DNA of 64,000 nt from Mycobacterium sp. 1081908.1 (GTDB taxonomy: Bacteria > Actinomycetota > Actinomycetes > Mycobacteriales > Mycobacteriaceae), in the NCBI RefSeq assembly GCF_001673535.1, contig NZ_LZLY01000068.1:62001-126000 (forward strand), read 5' to 3'. The notes under the pieces are model-generated. The model was not told where the DNA came from and ran no database searches. It worked only from the letters and a program-made list of their open reading frames with translations. Position 1 is the stretch's first letter. Each line of letters starts with the position of its first letter. Below, one piece after another: positions 7,927 through 18,818 of the stretch. A program made the position numbers and the translations under genes.

Positions 7927-9020
7927 CCGCCGTCGTCGACGAATTCGGCGCGTGGCTGACGGACTTCCTGCCGAAGGACTACTACGAGAGGTACCGCGAG
8001 TACCGCTGGGACCTGCCGCTGCGGCGCGACTACCAGCGGGCGGCCTTCGAGGCCGGGTGGATACAGCCGACGTGGCCGCGCGAGCACGGCGGCCGCTCGC
8101 TGGGCTTGCGGGACGCGATGGAGGTCCGGATCGAGGCCGCGCTGCGGTCCGCGCCCAAGCTGCCCAACATTCAGGGGCCCGGCGTCGCCGCGCCCGGCAT
8201 CCGCCAGTTCGGCACGCCAGCCCAGATCGAGCGGCTGCTGGTCCCGCTGCTGCGCGGTGATGAGTGGTGGGCGTTGGGGATGTCCGAGCCGGAGGCCGGT
8301 TCCGATTTCGCCGGGCTGCGCACGCGGGCAGAACGCGACGGGGACGCGTTTCGGGTCAACGGCCACAAGATCTGGACCACCCAGGCCCACGAGTCGCGCT
8401 GGTGCACGCTGTATGTCCGCACCGACCCCGAGGCGCCGAAACATCGCGGCATCTCCTGCCTGATCCTCGACCTGCAAACGCCCGGCGTGCGGATCGAGCC
8501 GATCCGCATGGCCTCGATCTCCGACGAGACATTTTGCGAAGTCTTCCTCGACGACGTCGAGGTTCCGGCCGAAAACCTGCTCGGGCCGCTCAATGGCGGC
8601 TGGAACGTCGCGTTGTCGTCGCTGCACCACGAGCGTCAGATGATCTGGATCATGAACTGGGTCGAGATCAAGCGCGGACTCGACGCGGTGCGCGGGGCGC
8701 GTCCGACCGACGACATCTGCGCCGAGCTCGGCTCGCTGCTGGCCGACGCCGAGGCGCTGCGTGCCACCGGGTACCGGGCCCTGGGCAACGAACTGGCAGG
8801 GCGGCCGAGCCCCGAGGCCGACATCATGAAGCTGCTCGGATCGGTTACCTTGCAACGCGTTTGGGAACTGGCCGCCGTCGCCAAGGGACCGGACTGGGTC
8901 AGCGACCCGGACCTGCTGTTCGAACGCCAGGACGCGCTGGCCGCCACCATCTACGGCGGAACGTCGGAGGTGCAGCGCAACATCATCGCCGAGCGGCTGC
9001 TCGGGCTGCCGAAGGGATGA
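7923..9020 (+). CDS. Acyl-CoA dehydrogenase, catalytic (alpha-like) subunit
   Basis: A 365-aa FAD-dependent dehydrogenase that introduces an alpha-beta double bond into an acyl-CoA. GMSEPEAGSDFAGLRTRAE and HKIWTTQAH form the flavin-binding barrel, LHHERQM carries a candidate catalytic Glu at the isovaleryl-type position, and TIYGGTSEVQRNIIAERLLG ends the fold. It starts at ATG 7923 within an ATGA overlap with the preceding gene, so subunits are probably made by coupled translation. It likely pairs with 6868-7926 or 10171-11106. Confidence 0.92.
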   Translation: MTAVVDEFGAWLTDFLPKDYYERYREYRWDLPLRRDYQRAAFEAGWIQPTWPREHGGRSLGLRDAMEVRIEAALRSAPKLPNIQGPGVAAPGIRQFGTPAQIERLLVPLLRGDEWWALGMSEPEAGSDFAGLRTRAERDGDAFRVNGHKIWTTQAHESRWCTLYVRTDPEAPKHRGISCLILDLQTPGVRIEPIRMASISDETFCEVFLDDVEVPAENLLGPLNGGWNVALSSLHHERQMIWIMNWVEIKRGLDAVRGARPTDDICAELGSLLADAEALRATGYRALGNELAGRPSPEADIMKLLGSVTLQRVWELAAVAKGPDWVSDPDLLFERQDALAATIYGGTSEVQRNIIAERLLGLPKG

Positions 9021-10174
9021 CTCGCATGGATTACGACCTGGGCGAGGACGCCGGTCAACTCCGAAACCATCTCCGGGAGTTGATCGCCAACCATATCCCG
9101 GCCGACTTCCTCGGCGCCTGCACCGAAAACCCGCAGGATCTCGCCACCACCGAGACGTTCTGCAAGCTGCTGGCCACCGAGGGGCTGCTGGCGCTCGCGT
9201 GGCCGAAAGAGCATGGCGGCGGCGGCGGTTCGGTCTGGCAGCAGACGGTGCTGCGCGAGGAGATGTGGGCCCAGCACGAACCCCGCGGTCCGCAGTACAT
9301 GGGGATCAACTGGGTCGGCCCGGCGCTGATGCGGTACGGCACGGACGACCAGAAGGCCAAGCACCTGTCGGCCATCGCGTCCGGGGATGTGATCTGGTGC
9401 CAAGGCTTTTCCGAGCCGGAGGCGGGAACCGACCTCGTCTCGCTGCGGACCCGCGCGGTGCCGGACGGCGACGGGTGGCGCATCACCGGCCAGAAGGTAT
9501 GGACGTCCTACGCGCAGATGGCGTCCTGGTGCGTGCTGGCGGCCTGCACCGACCCCGACGCGCCAAAGGCCAAGCGGCTCACCCTGTTCCTGATACCCAT
9601 GGACCGGCCCGGGTTCACCGTCCGGCCGATCCCGTCGATGCTGGGACCGCACCACCTCAACGAGATGTTCCTCGACGACGTGCCGGCGTTTCCCGGCGAC
9701 GTTCTCGGCGAGGTCGGCGACGGCTGGCGGGTGATGCGGGAGGCGCTGGCGTTCGAGCGGGTCGGCATCGCGCGCTACGCGCGGTGCGAGTCCCTGCTCG
9801 ACCGGCTGCAAAAGCAACTCGGCGACGGCTGGGACGCGCTGCCGGAATCGATTCGCGCCCGCTGGGCCCGGGCGCTGGTCGACCTGCGGGTGGCCAGGCT
9901 GCTGGCGTACCGGGCGATCTCGCTGCAGGACGACCCGTCGGCGGGTGCGGCGGCCAGCGCCGCCCGCATCGCCACCACCACGTGCGATCAGCAGGTCGCC
10001 GAGCTGCTGTTCGACGTGCTGGGCCCGTCCGCGCTGGACAGCGGCGCGTCGGCGCCCCTGCACGGGGCGATCGAGGACCATTGGCGCTACGCGCAGGCCG
10101 CCACCGTGGCATCGGGCACCATCGAGGTGCAGCGAATGCTGGTGGCGCGAGACGTTCTGGGAGGACATCGGTGA
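9017..10174 (+). CDS. Acyl-CoA dehydrogenase, second catalytic (alpha-like) subunit
   Basis: A 385-aa acyl-CoA dehydrogenase with GFSEPEAGTDLVSLRTRAV, QKVWTSYAQMASWC and LAFERVG (candidate catalytic Glu). The C-terminal helix reads VASGTIEVQRMLVARDVLG, with Ser-Gly-Thr where many relatives have Tyr-Gly-Gly-Thr. ATG 9017 overlaps the previous stop as ATGA; ATG 9026 is an alternative giving MDYDLGED. It is the third gene of the five-gene operon and probably forms the second heteromer with the next gene. Confidence 0.91.
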   Translation: MTRMDYDLGEDAGQLRNHLRELIANHIPADFLGACTENPQDLATTETFCKLLATEGLLALAWPKEHGGGGGSVWQQTVLREEMWAQHEPRGPQYMGINWVGPALMRYGTDDQKAKHLSAIASGDVIWCQGFSEPEAGTDLVSLRTRAVPDGDGWRITGQKVWTSYAQMASWCVLAACTDPDAPKAKRLTLFLIPMDRPGFTVRPIPSMLGPHHLNEMFLDDVPAFPGDVLGEVGDGWRVMREALAFERVGIARYARCESLLDRLQKQLGDGWDALPESIRARWARALVDLRVARLLAYRAISLQDDPSAGAAASAARIATTTCDQQVAELLFDVLGPSALDSGASAPLHGAIEDHWRYAQAATVASGTIEVQRMLVARDVLGGHR

Positions 10175-11106
10175 AAACCGAACTGCCACAAGACATTAGT
10201 GACTTCGCCGCCGTCGCCGCCAAGCGGCTCGCCCGGCTGGGCGGCCCGCCGGCGGCGTTGCGCGCGGAGACCGACGACGGCGTACGCGACGCGGCGCGGG
10301 GTGCCCTGAGCGACGTCGGCGCGTTCGAGCTCGACGTGAGGTCGGACCCCGACGACCTGCTCGCCGCCGCGGTGCTCTGCCAGGCCGCCGGCGCGAACGC
10401 CCTGCCCTACCCCGTCGTCGAAGAGCTGCTGGCGATCGACGGCGCCCGACTGAGCCTGGTCAACCCCGACGCCCCGCGCATCGACCACGGCGACCTGCCC
10501 GGTGAGTGGATCGCCGCGGACCTGGACGGCGCGCGGTACCACCCGCAACCGGGGTTGCGGACGAACGCCAAGCTGGGGCCGTTTCTGGTGCCGGCCACCT
10601 TGAGCGCACCCGACGGAACCGTGCCGGCCGGCGACGTTAACCTTCATCTCGTGCTGGGATCATGGCGGATTCTGGGAGCCCTGCAGCAATCGCTGCACAT
10701 CGTGACCGAGCACGTGCGCGCGCGGGTCCAGTTCGGCCAGCCGCTGGCCGACTTCCAGGCCGTCCGGTTCGCGGTCGCCGACGCCGCCGTCGGAGTGCGC
10801 GGCCTGCACGAGCTCGCGAAGTACACCATCTGCCGGCCGGAATCGCTGCCGGCGCAGGTCCATTCGGCCGACGCGCTCGTCCTCCGGTACAAGGCCGCCG
10901 ACACCGCGCGGCAGGTGCTGCGGACCTCGCATCAACTGCTCGGCGCCCTGGGCTTCTGCGACGAGTCCGACGTCAGCGTGCTCGACCGGCACACCCAACC
11001 GCTGATCCGGTTGCCGCTGGGCGCCGAGGCGCTCGCGCTGCGCCTGATACCCGACGTCCGGGACGGCCACCTGGAGACGTTGTTCAGCGGGCCGGTGCCG
11101 GCGTGA
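10171..11106 (+). CDS. Acyl-CoA dehydrogenase-like, short beta-type subunit
   Basis: At 311 aa this is shorter than usual acyl-CoA dehydrogenases. The N-terminal and barrel regions are reduced, while the helical domain remains (HVRARVQFGQPLADFQAVRF and SHQLLGALGFCDESDVSVLDRHTQ). No catalytic Glu at the isovaleryl-type position is evident. This matches the non-catalytic partner subunits of heteromeric mycobacterial enzymes. GTG 10171 overlaps the upstream stop as GTGA, and its own stop overlaps the ligase start the same way. Confidence 0.87.
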   Translation: MKTELPQDISDFAAVAAKRLARLGGPPAALRAETDDGVRDAARGALSDVGAFELDVRSDPDDLLAAAVLCQAAGANALPYPVVEELLAIDGARLSLVNPDAPRIDHGDLPGEWIAADLDGARYHPQPGLRTNAKLGPFLVPATLSAPDGTVPAGDVNLHLVLGSWRILGALQQSLHIVTEHVRARVQFGQPLADFQAVRFAVADAAVGVRGLHELAKYTICRPESLPAQVHSADALVLRYKAADTARQVLRTSHQLLGALGFCDESDVSVLDRHTQPLIRLPLGAEALALRLIPDVRDGHLETLFSGPVPA

Positions 11107-12602
11107 GCACCGAGCAGGTGGCGTCCGAGGCGGCCCCCGATCCGCTGGAGGAAGGGATCCCGTTCGGGATCAAGCTCCAGCAGCTCGCCGAGGAACGCCC
11201 CGACCAGAAGGCGGTGACGGTTGTCGCGCTCGACGGCAGCGCGACCACGCTGACCTTCGGTGAACTCGACGCCCGTGCCAACCAGTGGGGCCGGGCGCTG
11301 GCGGCCGACGGGGCCGGGGTCGGCTCCCTTGTCGCGCTGGCGATCCCGAATTCGCAGCACCTGATGCTCGCGGCGCTGGGGTGCTGGAAGATCGGGGCGG
11401 TTCCCGTCCCCATGCACTGGGACCTGCCGGAGTGGGAGCGGGACCGGGTGCGCGAGGTCATCGAACCCGTGGTGGTCGTCGACGAAACAACCCGGTGGGA
11501 GCTGGATGCCCGCGCGGCCGCCGAGTCCGAAAGCCCGCTGCCCCCGGTCGTTTCCCCCAATGCCAACGGCATCTGCAGCAGCGGCTCGACCGGCGTGCCG
11601 AAAGTGATCCTCAGCCTCGCGCCGTCGCTGTGGACGCCGCAGCACGGGGAGCCCTTCCTGTCGAACTGGACGCCGGTGGCCCAGCCGCAGACGATCATGG
11701 TGCCCGCGCCGATGTACCACACCAACGGCTTCGCCACCTTCTTCTTCCTGTTGACCGGTGACCACCTGGTGGTGCTCGAAAAGTTCGACGCGGCGCTCGT
11801 TTTGGATGTGATCGAACGCTTCCGGATCACCAACTTCACGGCCACGCCCACGATGCTCGCGCGGATCGCCGCGCGTCCCGACGTCCGCCAGCGCGACCTG
11901 TCCAGCGTCGTCTTCGTCCTGCAGGGCGCCGCGGTGATGCCGCCGTCGCTCATGCACACCTGGTTCGAGTTGCTGAGCCCCGAGCAGATCGTGACGGCGT
12001 ACGGCATGACCGAGAACCTCGGCCTCACCGCGTTGCGCGGCGACGAGTGGCTGGCGCATCCGGGCAGTGTCGGCCGCGGCTTCCGGGACACCGAGATCCG
12101 GATTCTCGACGCCGGAAAGATACCGCTCGGCCCCGGTGAACACGGCGAGATCTATCTTCGCGCGCCGATGAGCGCGGGCTCCCGCTACCTGGGCGGGGCG
12201 CCGCCGCTGCCGTCGACCGAGGACGGCTTCCGCTCCGCCGGAGACATCGGGTATCTCGACGAGGACGGCTACCTGTACATCGTCGACCGCCGGGTCGACA
12301 TGATCGTCACCGGCGGCGCCAATGTCTTTCCGGCGGAGGTGGAGTCGGCGCTGGCGGGTCATCCCGGCATCGCGGACGTCGTCGTCATCGGCCTTTCCGA
12401 CGCGCAGTGGGGGCGCCGCGTGCATGCGGTGGTCCAGCTCGCCGACGGAGTGCACCTCACCGAAGAGCAGGTCATCGAGTACGCGAAGAGTCGGCTCGCC
12501 CACTACAAGGCACCAAAGACCGTCGAGTTCGTCGACGCGATCCCCCGCACCGCGGCTACCAAGGTCAACCGCTCGGCGATGATCGCGTCCCGGGGCGGCT
12601 AG
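11103..12602 (+). CDS. Acyl-CoA ligase/synthetase (FadD-like, AMP-forming)
   Basis: A 499-aa ANL-superfamily enzyme that would adenylate a carboxylic acid and transfer it to CoA. CSSGSTGVPK is the ATP-binding loop, TAYGMTEN the adenine-site motif, and RSAGDIGYLDEDGYLYIVDR plus TKVNRS provide the hinge and a late Lys region. GTG 11103 overlaps the preceding dehydrogenase stop by 4 nt, making it the last gene of the operon starting at 6868. It probably activates the acid whose CoA ester the four dehydrogenase subunits oxidise. Confidence 0.92.
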   Translation: MSTEQVASEAAPDPLEEGIPFGIKLQQLAEERPDQKAVTVVALDGSATTLTFGELDARANQWGRALAADGAGVGSLVALAIPNSQHLMLAALGCWKIGAVPVPMHWDLPEWERDRVREVIEPVVVVDETTRWELDARAAAESESPLPPVVSPNANGICSSGSTGVPKVILSLAPSLWTPQHGEPFLSNWTPVAQPQTIMVPAPMYHTNGFATFFFLLTGDHLVVLEKFDAALVLDVIERFRITNFTATPTMLARIAARPDVRQRDLSSVVFVLQGAAVMPPSLMHTWFELLSPEQIVTAYGMTENLGLTALRGDEWLAHPGSVGRGFRDTEIRILDAGKIPLGPGEHGEIYLRAPMSAGSRYLGGAPPLPSTEDGFRSAGDIGYLDEDGYLYIVDRRVDMIVTGGANVFPAEVESALAGHPGIADVVVIGLSDAQWGRRVHAVVQLADGVHLTEEQVIEYAKSRLAHYKAPKTVEFVDAIPRTAATKVNRSAMIASRGG

Positions 12603-12673
12603 GACGGGCTTTCCCGGGACCCGGGGCCCGAATCGGCCGCGGCGCAACCACATTCGAGCGCGCGGCGCGACTG

Positions 12674-12934
12674 CTAGCCGGGTCCGTCGGCGGGGCACAT
12701 GTACTTGTCCGGGAATCGCACACACCCCGGCGGCAGCGGCTGATCGGGGCGATTATCGCCCACGCCGTTCGGCACGACGTGCAGCCACCCGCGATCCTGG
12801 CATAGGAAGGAGTCTCCGCCCCAACCCCCGGGCCGGATGGTTCCGTTGACGCACGGGCCAGCCTGCGCCACCGCCGGAACGCTGACGAATACCGAGACGA
12901 TCACGGAGAAGACCGCGACGACGACCGTCCTCAT
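12674..12934 (-). CDS. Small secreted cysteine-containing protein
   Basis: An 86-aa protein with a classical signal peptide: MRT, a hydrophobic core (VVVAVFSVIVSVFVSVPAV) and an AQA cleavage site near residue 25. The mature part of about 60 residues has four Cys (GPCVNG, FLCQD, PGCVRF, YMCPADG), consistent with two disulfides. It resembles the small Cys-paired secreted proteins common in mycobacteria, but no function is assigned. It is convergent with the ligase operon and divergent from the TetR fusion. A TAGCAT box at about 12945-12950 suggests a very short or absent leader. Confidence 0.8.
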   Translation of the reverse strand: MRTVVVAVFSVIVSVFVSVPAVAQAGPCVNGTIRPGGWGGDSFLCQDRGWLHVVPNGVGDNRPDQPLPPGCVRFPDKYMCPADGPG

Positions 12935-13105
12935 AACACATTGATGCTAGTCCGATGGCGCCAGTTCAGAGCCGGATCGTTCGCCACGGCGCCTCTACCG
13001 GGGCGCAGGGCCGGTTCTAAGCCCATTCAGAGCTGCGGCTGCGACTTGTGGACGTCGTTCGTCGGGCTTCCCGCATATCCCGCAATGCGCGGTAACCTCA
13101 TTCTC

Positions 13106-14131
13106 ATGGCCGAACCGACCGAGGAAGCCGACGTGACGCGCGGGGACCGCTTCATCAAGACCGCCGTCGCGATCCTGGGTGAAACCGGACGCACCGACTT
13201 CACCGTGCAGGAGGTCGTCGCGCGCTCCAAGACCTCGCTTCGCGCCTTCTACCAGCACTTCAGCAGCAAGGACGAGCTGCTGCTCGCATTGTTCGACCGG
13301 ACCATCGCGCAATCGGTGCAGGGCTGGCGCGCCGAAACCACCGGGCTCGACAGCACGGCCGCGCTGAAGCTGGTCATCGACCGCGTCAGCCAACAACCGG
13401 AGTCAAGCACCCAGGACAGCCTCAACAGGGCGTTGAGCCTGTACAACCAGCATCTGGCCGAAACCCGCCCCCGCGAGTACACCCGCGTGCTCTCCCCGAT
13501 GCATCAACTGATCCGCGACATCGTGGGGCAGGGCATCACCGAAGGGGTCTTCAACCCCGGACTCGACGTCGGGGCCGCGGCCGCGATCGTCATGCAGACG
13601 ATCATGGGCGCGCAGCGGTTGCACTGGCTCGGCACCGAATTGATCGGCAAACCGATCGACGCCGGCCAGCTGTATGACTATTGCAGCCGCGCGCTCGGCA
13701 TCCGGGAGACCGACGAGGAGTCGGCCACCCCCTCGCTGGCCGAGCTGTTCGCCCAAATCGGCCTGCGGCCGGGCACCCACAACGGCGAGTTCGCGATGAC
13801 GATGCCGGTCAGCCCCAACGTGGTCAACACGTCCGGCGCGCTTCAGGGCGGGTTGATCGCCACGCTGGTCGACGTGGCGGGCGGGCAATACGGGCTGGAT
13901 TACCTGCAGCAGGGCACCACCATGACCACCGCCGACCTCTTCGTGCGCTACCTGCGCCCGATTCGGCAGGGCGCCGCGCGCGCGGTCCCCCGGATGCTGC
14001 GGTCCGGTCGCCGGGCGATGGTCATGCAGGTCGACATATACGGCGACGGCGACGAGCTCGCCGCCACCGCGACCGTGAATTTCGCCATCATCAACGGGGC
14101 GACGCCGACCGGCCTGCAGGCGGACATTTAG
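13106..14131 (+). CDS. TetR-type DNA-binding domain fused to a hotdog thioesterase domain
   Basis: Residues about 15-65 form a TetR helix-turn-helix (FTVQEVVARSKTSLRAFYQH, then FSSKDELLLALFD), followed by a helical region to about 205. Residues about 210-341 are a PaaI-type hotdog domain: PNVVNTSGALQGGLIATLVD and FVRYLRPIRQGAARA. Typical TetR proteins are about 200 aa, so this is a true fusion in one frame. The thioesterase domain may sense or hydrolyse an acyl-CoA. ATG 13106 is preferred because TAACCT at 13093-13098 is a good -10 for a leaderless message; the frame is open further upstream. Confidence 0.9.
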   Translation: MAEPTEEADVTRGDRFIKTAVAILGETGRTDFTVQEVVARSKTSLRAFYQHFSSKDELLLALFDRTIAQSVQGWRAETTGLDSTAALKLVIDRVSQQPESSTQDSLNRALSLYNQHLAETRPREYTRVLSPMHQLIRDIVGQGITEGVFNPGLDVGAAAAIVMQTIMGAQRLHWLGTELIGKPIDAGQLYDYCSRALGIRETDEESATPSLAELFAQIGLRPGTHNGEFAMTMPVSPNVVNTSGALQGGLIATLVDVAGGQYGLDYLQQGTTMTTADLFVRYLRPIRQGAARAVPRMLRSGRRAMVMQVDIYGDGDELAATATVNFAIINGATPTGLQADI

Positions 14132-14157
14132 CTCCCGGTACTCCTTCACACGGAGAA

Positions 14158-14176
14158 GTGGTAACGTCATTACCAC
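14158..14176. promoter_or_regulatory. Palindromic operator upstream of amidohydrolase
   Basis: GTGGTAA (14158-14164) and TTACCAC (14170-14176) form a perfect 7-bp inverted repeat around CGTCA. It lies between the TetR-thioesterase stop and the amidohydrolase start. Its size is typical of TetR operators, and the adjacent fusion protein is the obvious candidate binder. It differs from the 19-bp TACTGT-type sites. Confidence 0.6.
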
Positions 14177-14213
14177 ATACCGAGAACCCCAGACTTCTCC
14201 CAAGGAGATCGCA

Positions 14214-15413
14214 ATGCCGTCCCGCGAACTTCCCTTCCCCGTGTTCGACGCCGACAACCACATGTACGAGCCGCAGGAAGCGCTGACCAAATACCTTCCG
14301 GACAAGCGCAAGCACGTCATCGACTACGTGCAGGTCCGCGGCCGCACCAAGATCGTTGTGCGCGGCCATATCAGCGAGTACATCCCCAACCCGACCTTCG
14401 AGAAGGTCGCCAAGCCGGGCGCCCAGGAGGACTATTTCCGCAACGGCGCGCAGGGTAAGTCCTATCGCGAGATCCTCGGCGAGCCGATGAAGGCCATCCC
14501 CGCCTTCCGTGAGCCGGGCGCGCGGCTCGAGGTCATGGACGAACTCGGCATCGACTACGCCCTGATGTTCCCGACACTGGCCAGCCTGGTCGAGGAGCGC
14601 ATGAAGGACGACCCTGAGATGACCCACGACGTCATCCACGCGCTCAACCAGTGGATGCACGAGCAGTGGACGTTCAACTACGAGGGACGCATTTTCGCCA
14701 CCCCGGTGATCACCCTGCCGATCGTCGACCGCGCGCTCGAAGAGCTGCAGTGGTGCCTGGAGCGCGGCGCCCGCACCGTGCTGGTTCGACCGGCACCGGT
14801 GCCCGGCTACAAGGGCAGCCGCTCGTTCGGCCTCGAGGAGTTCGACCCGTTCTGGCAGGCCTGCGTCGACGCCGAGATCCCGGTCTCGATGCACGCCTCC
14901 GACAGTGGTTACTCCGAGTTCGCCAACGTGTGGGAGCCGGGCGACGAGTTTCTGCCGTTCAAGCCGACCGCGTTCCGCAGCTTCGCGATGGGCCATCGGC
15001 CGATCCTGGACGCGATGGGCGCCCTGGTGTGCCACGGCGCGCTGTCGCGCAACCCGGAGTTGCGGATCCTTTCCATCGAGAACGGCGCAGATTGGGTGCC
15101 GGACCTCTTCAAGGGCCTCAAGGGCGTCTACAAGAAGATGCCGCAGTCGTTCAGCGAGGACCCGATCGAGGCGTTCAAGCGATGCGTCTACATCACCCCG
15201 TTCTGGGAGGACCGGTTCACCGAGATCGTCAACATGGTGGGCACCGACCGGGTGATGTTCGGCTCCGACTGGCCGCACCCTGAGGGCCTGAAGGACCCCA
15301 TCAGCTTCGTCGACGAACTCACCGAATTCAGCGAGGAGGACGTCGCCAAGATCATGGGCGGCAACCTGATGAAGCTGATGAAAGTCCCCTCGAAGAAGCT
15401 CGTTTCAGCCTGA
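14214..15413 (+). CDS. Amidohydrolase-2 family metal-dependent hydrolase/decarboxylase
   Basis: A 399-aa TIM-barrel protein of the PF04909 type. FDADNHMYEP at the N terminus, SMHASDSG, CHGALSR and FGSDWPHPEG near the C terminus are the metal and active-site landmarks. The family includes ACMSD-like decarboxylases and hydratases, so the reaction may be C-C bond cleavage or hydrolysis of a ring-derived acid. AAGGAG precedes ATG 14214, and a perfect palindrome lies 38 nt upstream of the start. It is the closest relative in the window of the protein at 60718-61920. Confidence 0.88.
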   Translation: MPSRELPFPVFDADNHMYEPQEALTKYLPDKRKHVIDYVQVRGRTKIVVRGHISEYIPNPTFEKVAKPGAQEDYFRNGAQGKSYREILGEPMKAIPAFREPGARLEVMDELGIDYALMFPTLASLVEERMKDDPEMTHDVIHALNQWMHEQWTFNYEGRIFATPVITLPIVDRALEELQWCLERGARTVLVRPAPVPGYKGSRSFGLEEFDPFWQACVDAEIPVSMHASDSGYSEFANVWEPGDEFLPFKPTAFRSFAMGHRPILDAMGALVCHGALSRNPELRILSIENGADWVPDLFKGLKGVYKKMPQSFSEDPIEAFKRCVYITPFWEDRFTEIVNMVGTDRVMFGSDWPHPEGLKDPISFVDELTEFSEEDVAKIMGGNLMKLMKVPSKKLVSA

Positions 15414-15488
15414 GAGCTGCCCGATCCGGCTTGCGCGAAACACGCATTGAGTCAAAGTCGTTAGCAAACTGATGCGTTCGGTTCCTAA

Positions 15489-17552
<2,064 letters not shown>

Positions 17553-17582
17553 AACGCTCTCACCGGCGAACAGCGCCGCCAG

Positions 17583-18818
17583 TCAGCCTCCCTGACCGTG
17601 CCGAACCTGATTGAACGGCACCCCGCGGTCGGCGGCGTACTCCCGGGGGAATCCGAGCACCCGCTCGCCGATCACATTGCGGGCCATCTCGGTGGTGCCG
17701 CCGCCGATCGCGACATTCTGCCGAGACAGGTACCGCAGGCCGGCCTCCAGTCCTTCGCCGACATCCCCGACGACACCGGCGCTTCCCGAGATCGCCAACG
17801 CGGTGTCCATGTCCATGGTCACGGTCTCGGAGTGAAAGAGCCTGATGAGGGTGCCCGCGGCCGGGGGCAGTACGCCGTCTCGAACTTTGCGGTACACGTG
17901 ATCGATCAGCTGCTCGCCCACCGCGCGCTGCACGAGCACCCGGCCGGCCATCTCGTGGATTCGTTCGTTGTCCGCCTGCCCCATCTTCTCGGCGAGGGCG
18001 ACGTAGTCGACGGGCGTCGTGTGGCCGCCTTCGTGGCCGGCGCCGCTGGCGAACTCCGAACCCTGCCCGACCGCGCGGCGTTCGTGGTACAGCTGTCGCG
18101 AGGCGACCGCCCAGCCGCCGTTGACCTCGCCGACGACGGCGTCATCGCCGACGTCCACGCCGTCCAGGAACTCCTCGCAAAACTCGGTGGACCCACTCAG
18201 CATGGTGATGCGCCGCAACGTGATTCCGGGATGGCCGATGGGCACCAGGAACATCGTCAGGCCTTCGTGCTTGGGCGCGTCCCAGTCGGTGCGCGCAAGG
18301 CACAATCCGTAATCGGCGGCGAAAGCGCTTGTGCTCCAGGTCTTTGCGCCGGTGATGATCCAACGGTCACCCTGGCGTTCGGCCCGGGTGATGACACCGG
18401 CGAGGTCCGACCCGCCGCTGGGTTCGGACAGCAGTTGCACCAAGACCTCGTCGCCGCGCAGGGCGGCGGCGATGTGCCGCTTCTTCTGGTCCTCGGTCCC
18501 GGTGTCGAGCAGGGTGGCGCAGCAGATGGTGAAGGTCGGCGTGTTGAGGATCAGCGGCATCTCGTAACCGAGGGATTCGGCGTCGAATGCCTTCTGGTAT
18601 TCGTAGTCCAGGCCCAGGCCGCCGTACTCGCGCGGAAAGCAGATACCGGCGAATCCCCCTTCGTAGAGCCGCTTTTGCAGTTCGCGGGCCCTGTTCCAGG
18701 ATCTTTCGTCGTCGCGCGGAGCGGGCGGCGGGGACTCGGGGTCGATGGCGGGCAGGTTGTCCGCCAACCACACCCGGGCCCGCGCGGCGAATTCGGCAAC
18801 CGACTCAGGGGTCGTCAT
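17583..18818 (-). CDS. Acyl-CoA dehydrogenase, catalytic-type subunit
   Basis: A 411-aa FadE-like flavoprotein. PREYGGLGLDYEYQKAFDAE, LLSEPSGGSDLAGVITRAE and TGAKTWSTSAFAADYGL mark the N-terminal and barrel domains, LYHERRA offers a catalytic Glu, and AIGGGTTEMARNVIGERVLG closes the protein. Start ATG 18818 overlaps the stop of the upstream partner gene as ATGA; the longer open frame upstream is the antisense-free shadow of that partner. It forms a two-gene operon inserted, in reverse orientation, inside the Rv1364c/Rv1363c-like block. Confidence 0.91.
   Translation of the reverse strand: MTTPESVAEFAARARVWLADNLPAIDPESPPPAPRDDERSWNRARELQKRLYEGGFAGICFPREYGGLGLDYEYQKAFDAESLGYEMPLILNTPTFTICCATLLDTGTEDQKKRHIAAALRGDEVLVQLLSEPSGGSDLAGVITRAERQGDRWIITGAKTWSTSAFAADYGLCLARTDWDAPKHEGLTMFLVPIGHPGITLRRITMLSGSTEFCEEFLDGVDVGDDAVVGEVNGGWAVASRQLYHERRAVGQGSEFASGAGHEGGHTTPVDYVALAEKMGQADNERIHEMAGRVLVQRAVGEQLIDHVYRKVRDGVLPPAAGTLIRLFHSETVTMDMDTALAISGSAGVVGDVGEGLEAGLRYLSRQNVAIGGGTTEMARNVIGERVLGFPREYAADRGVPFNQVRHGQGG

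Noticed and set aside
12603..12673. CCCGG-GAC-CCGGG as a terminator after the ligase operon
   Set aside because: The stem is only 5 bp and made of self-complementary GC runs that arise easily in this genome.
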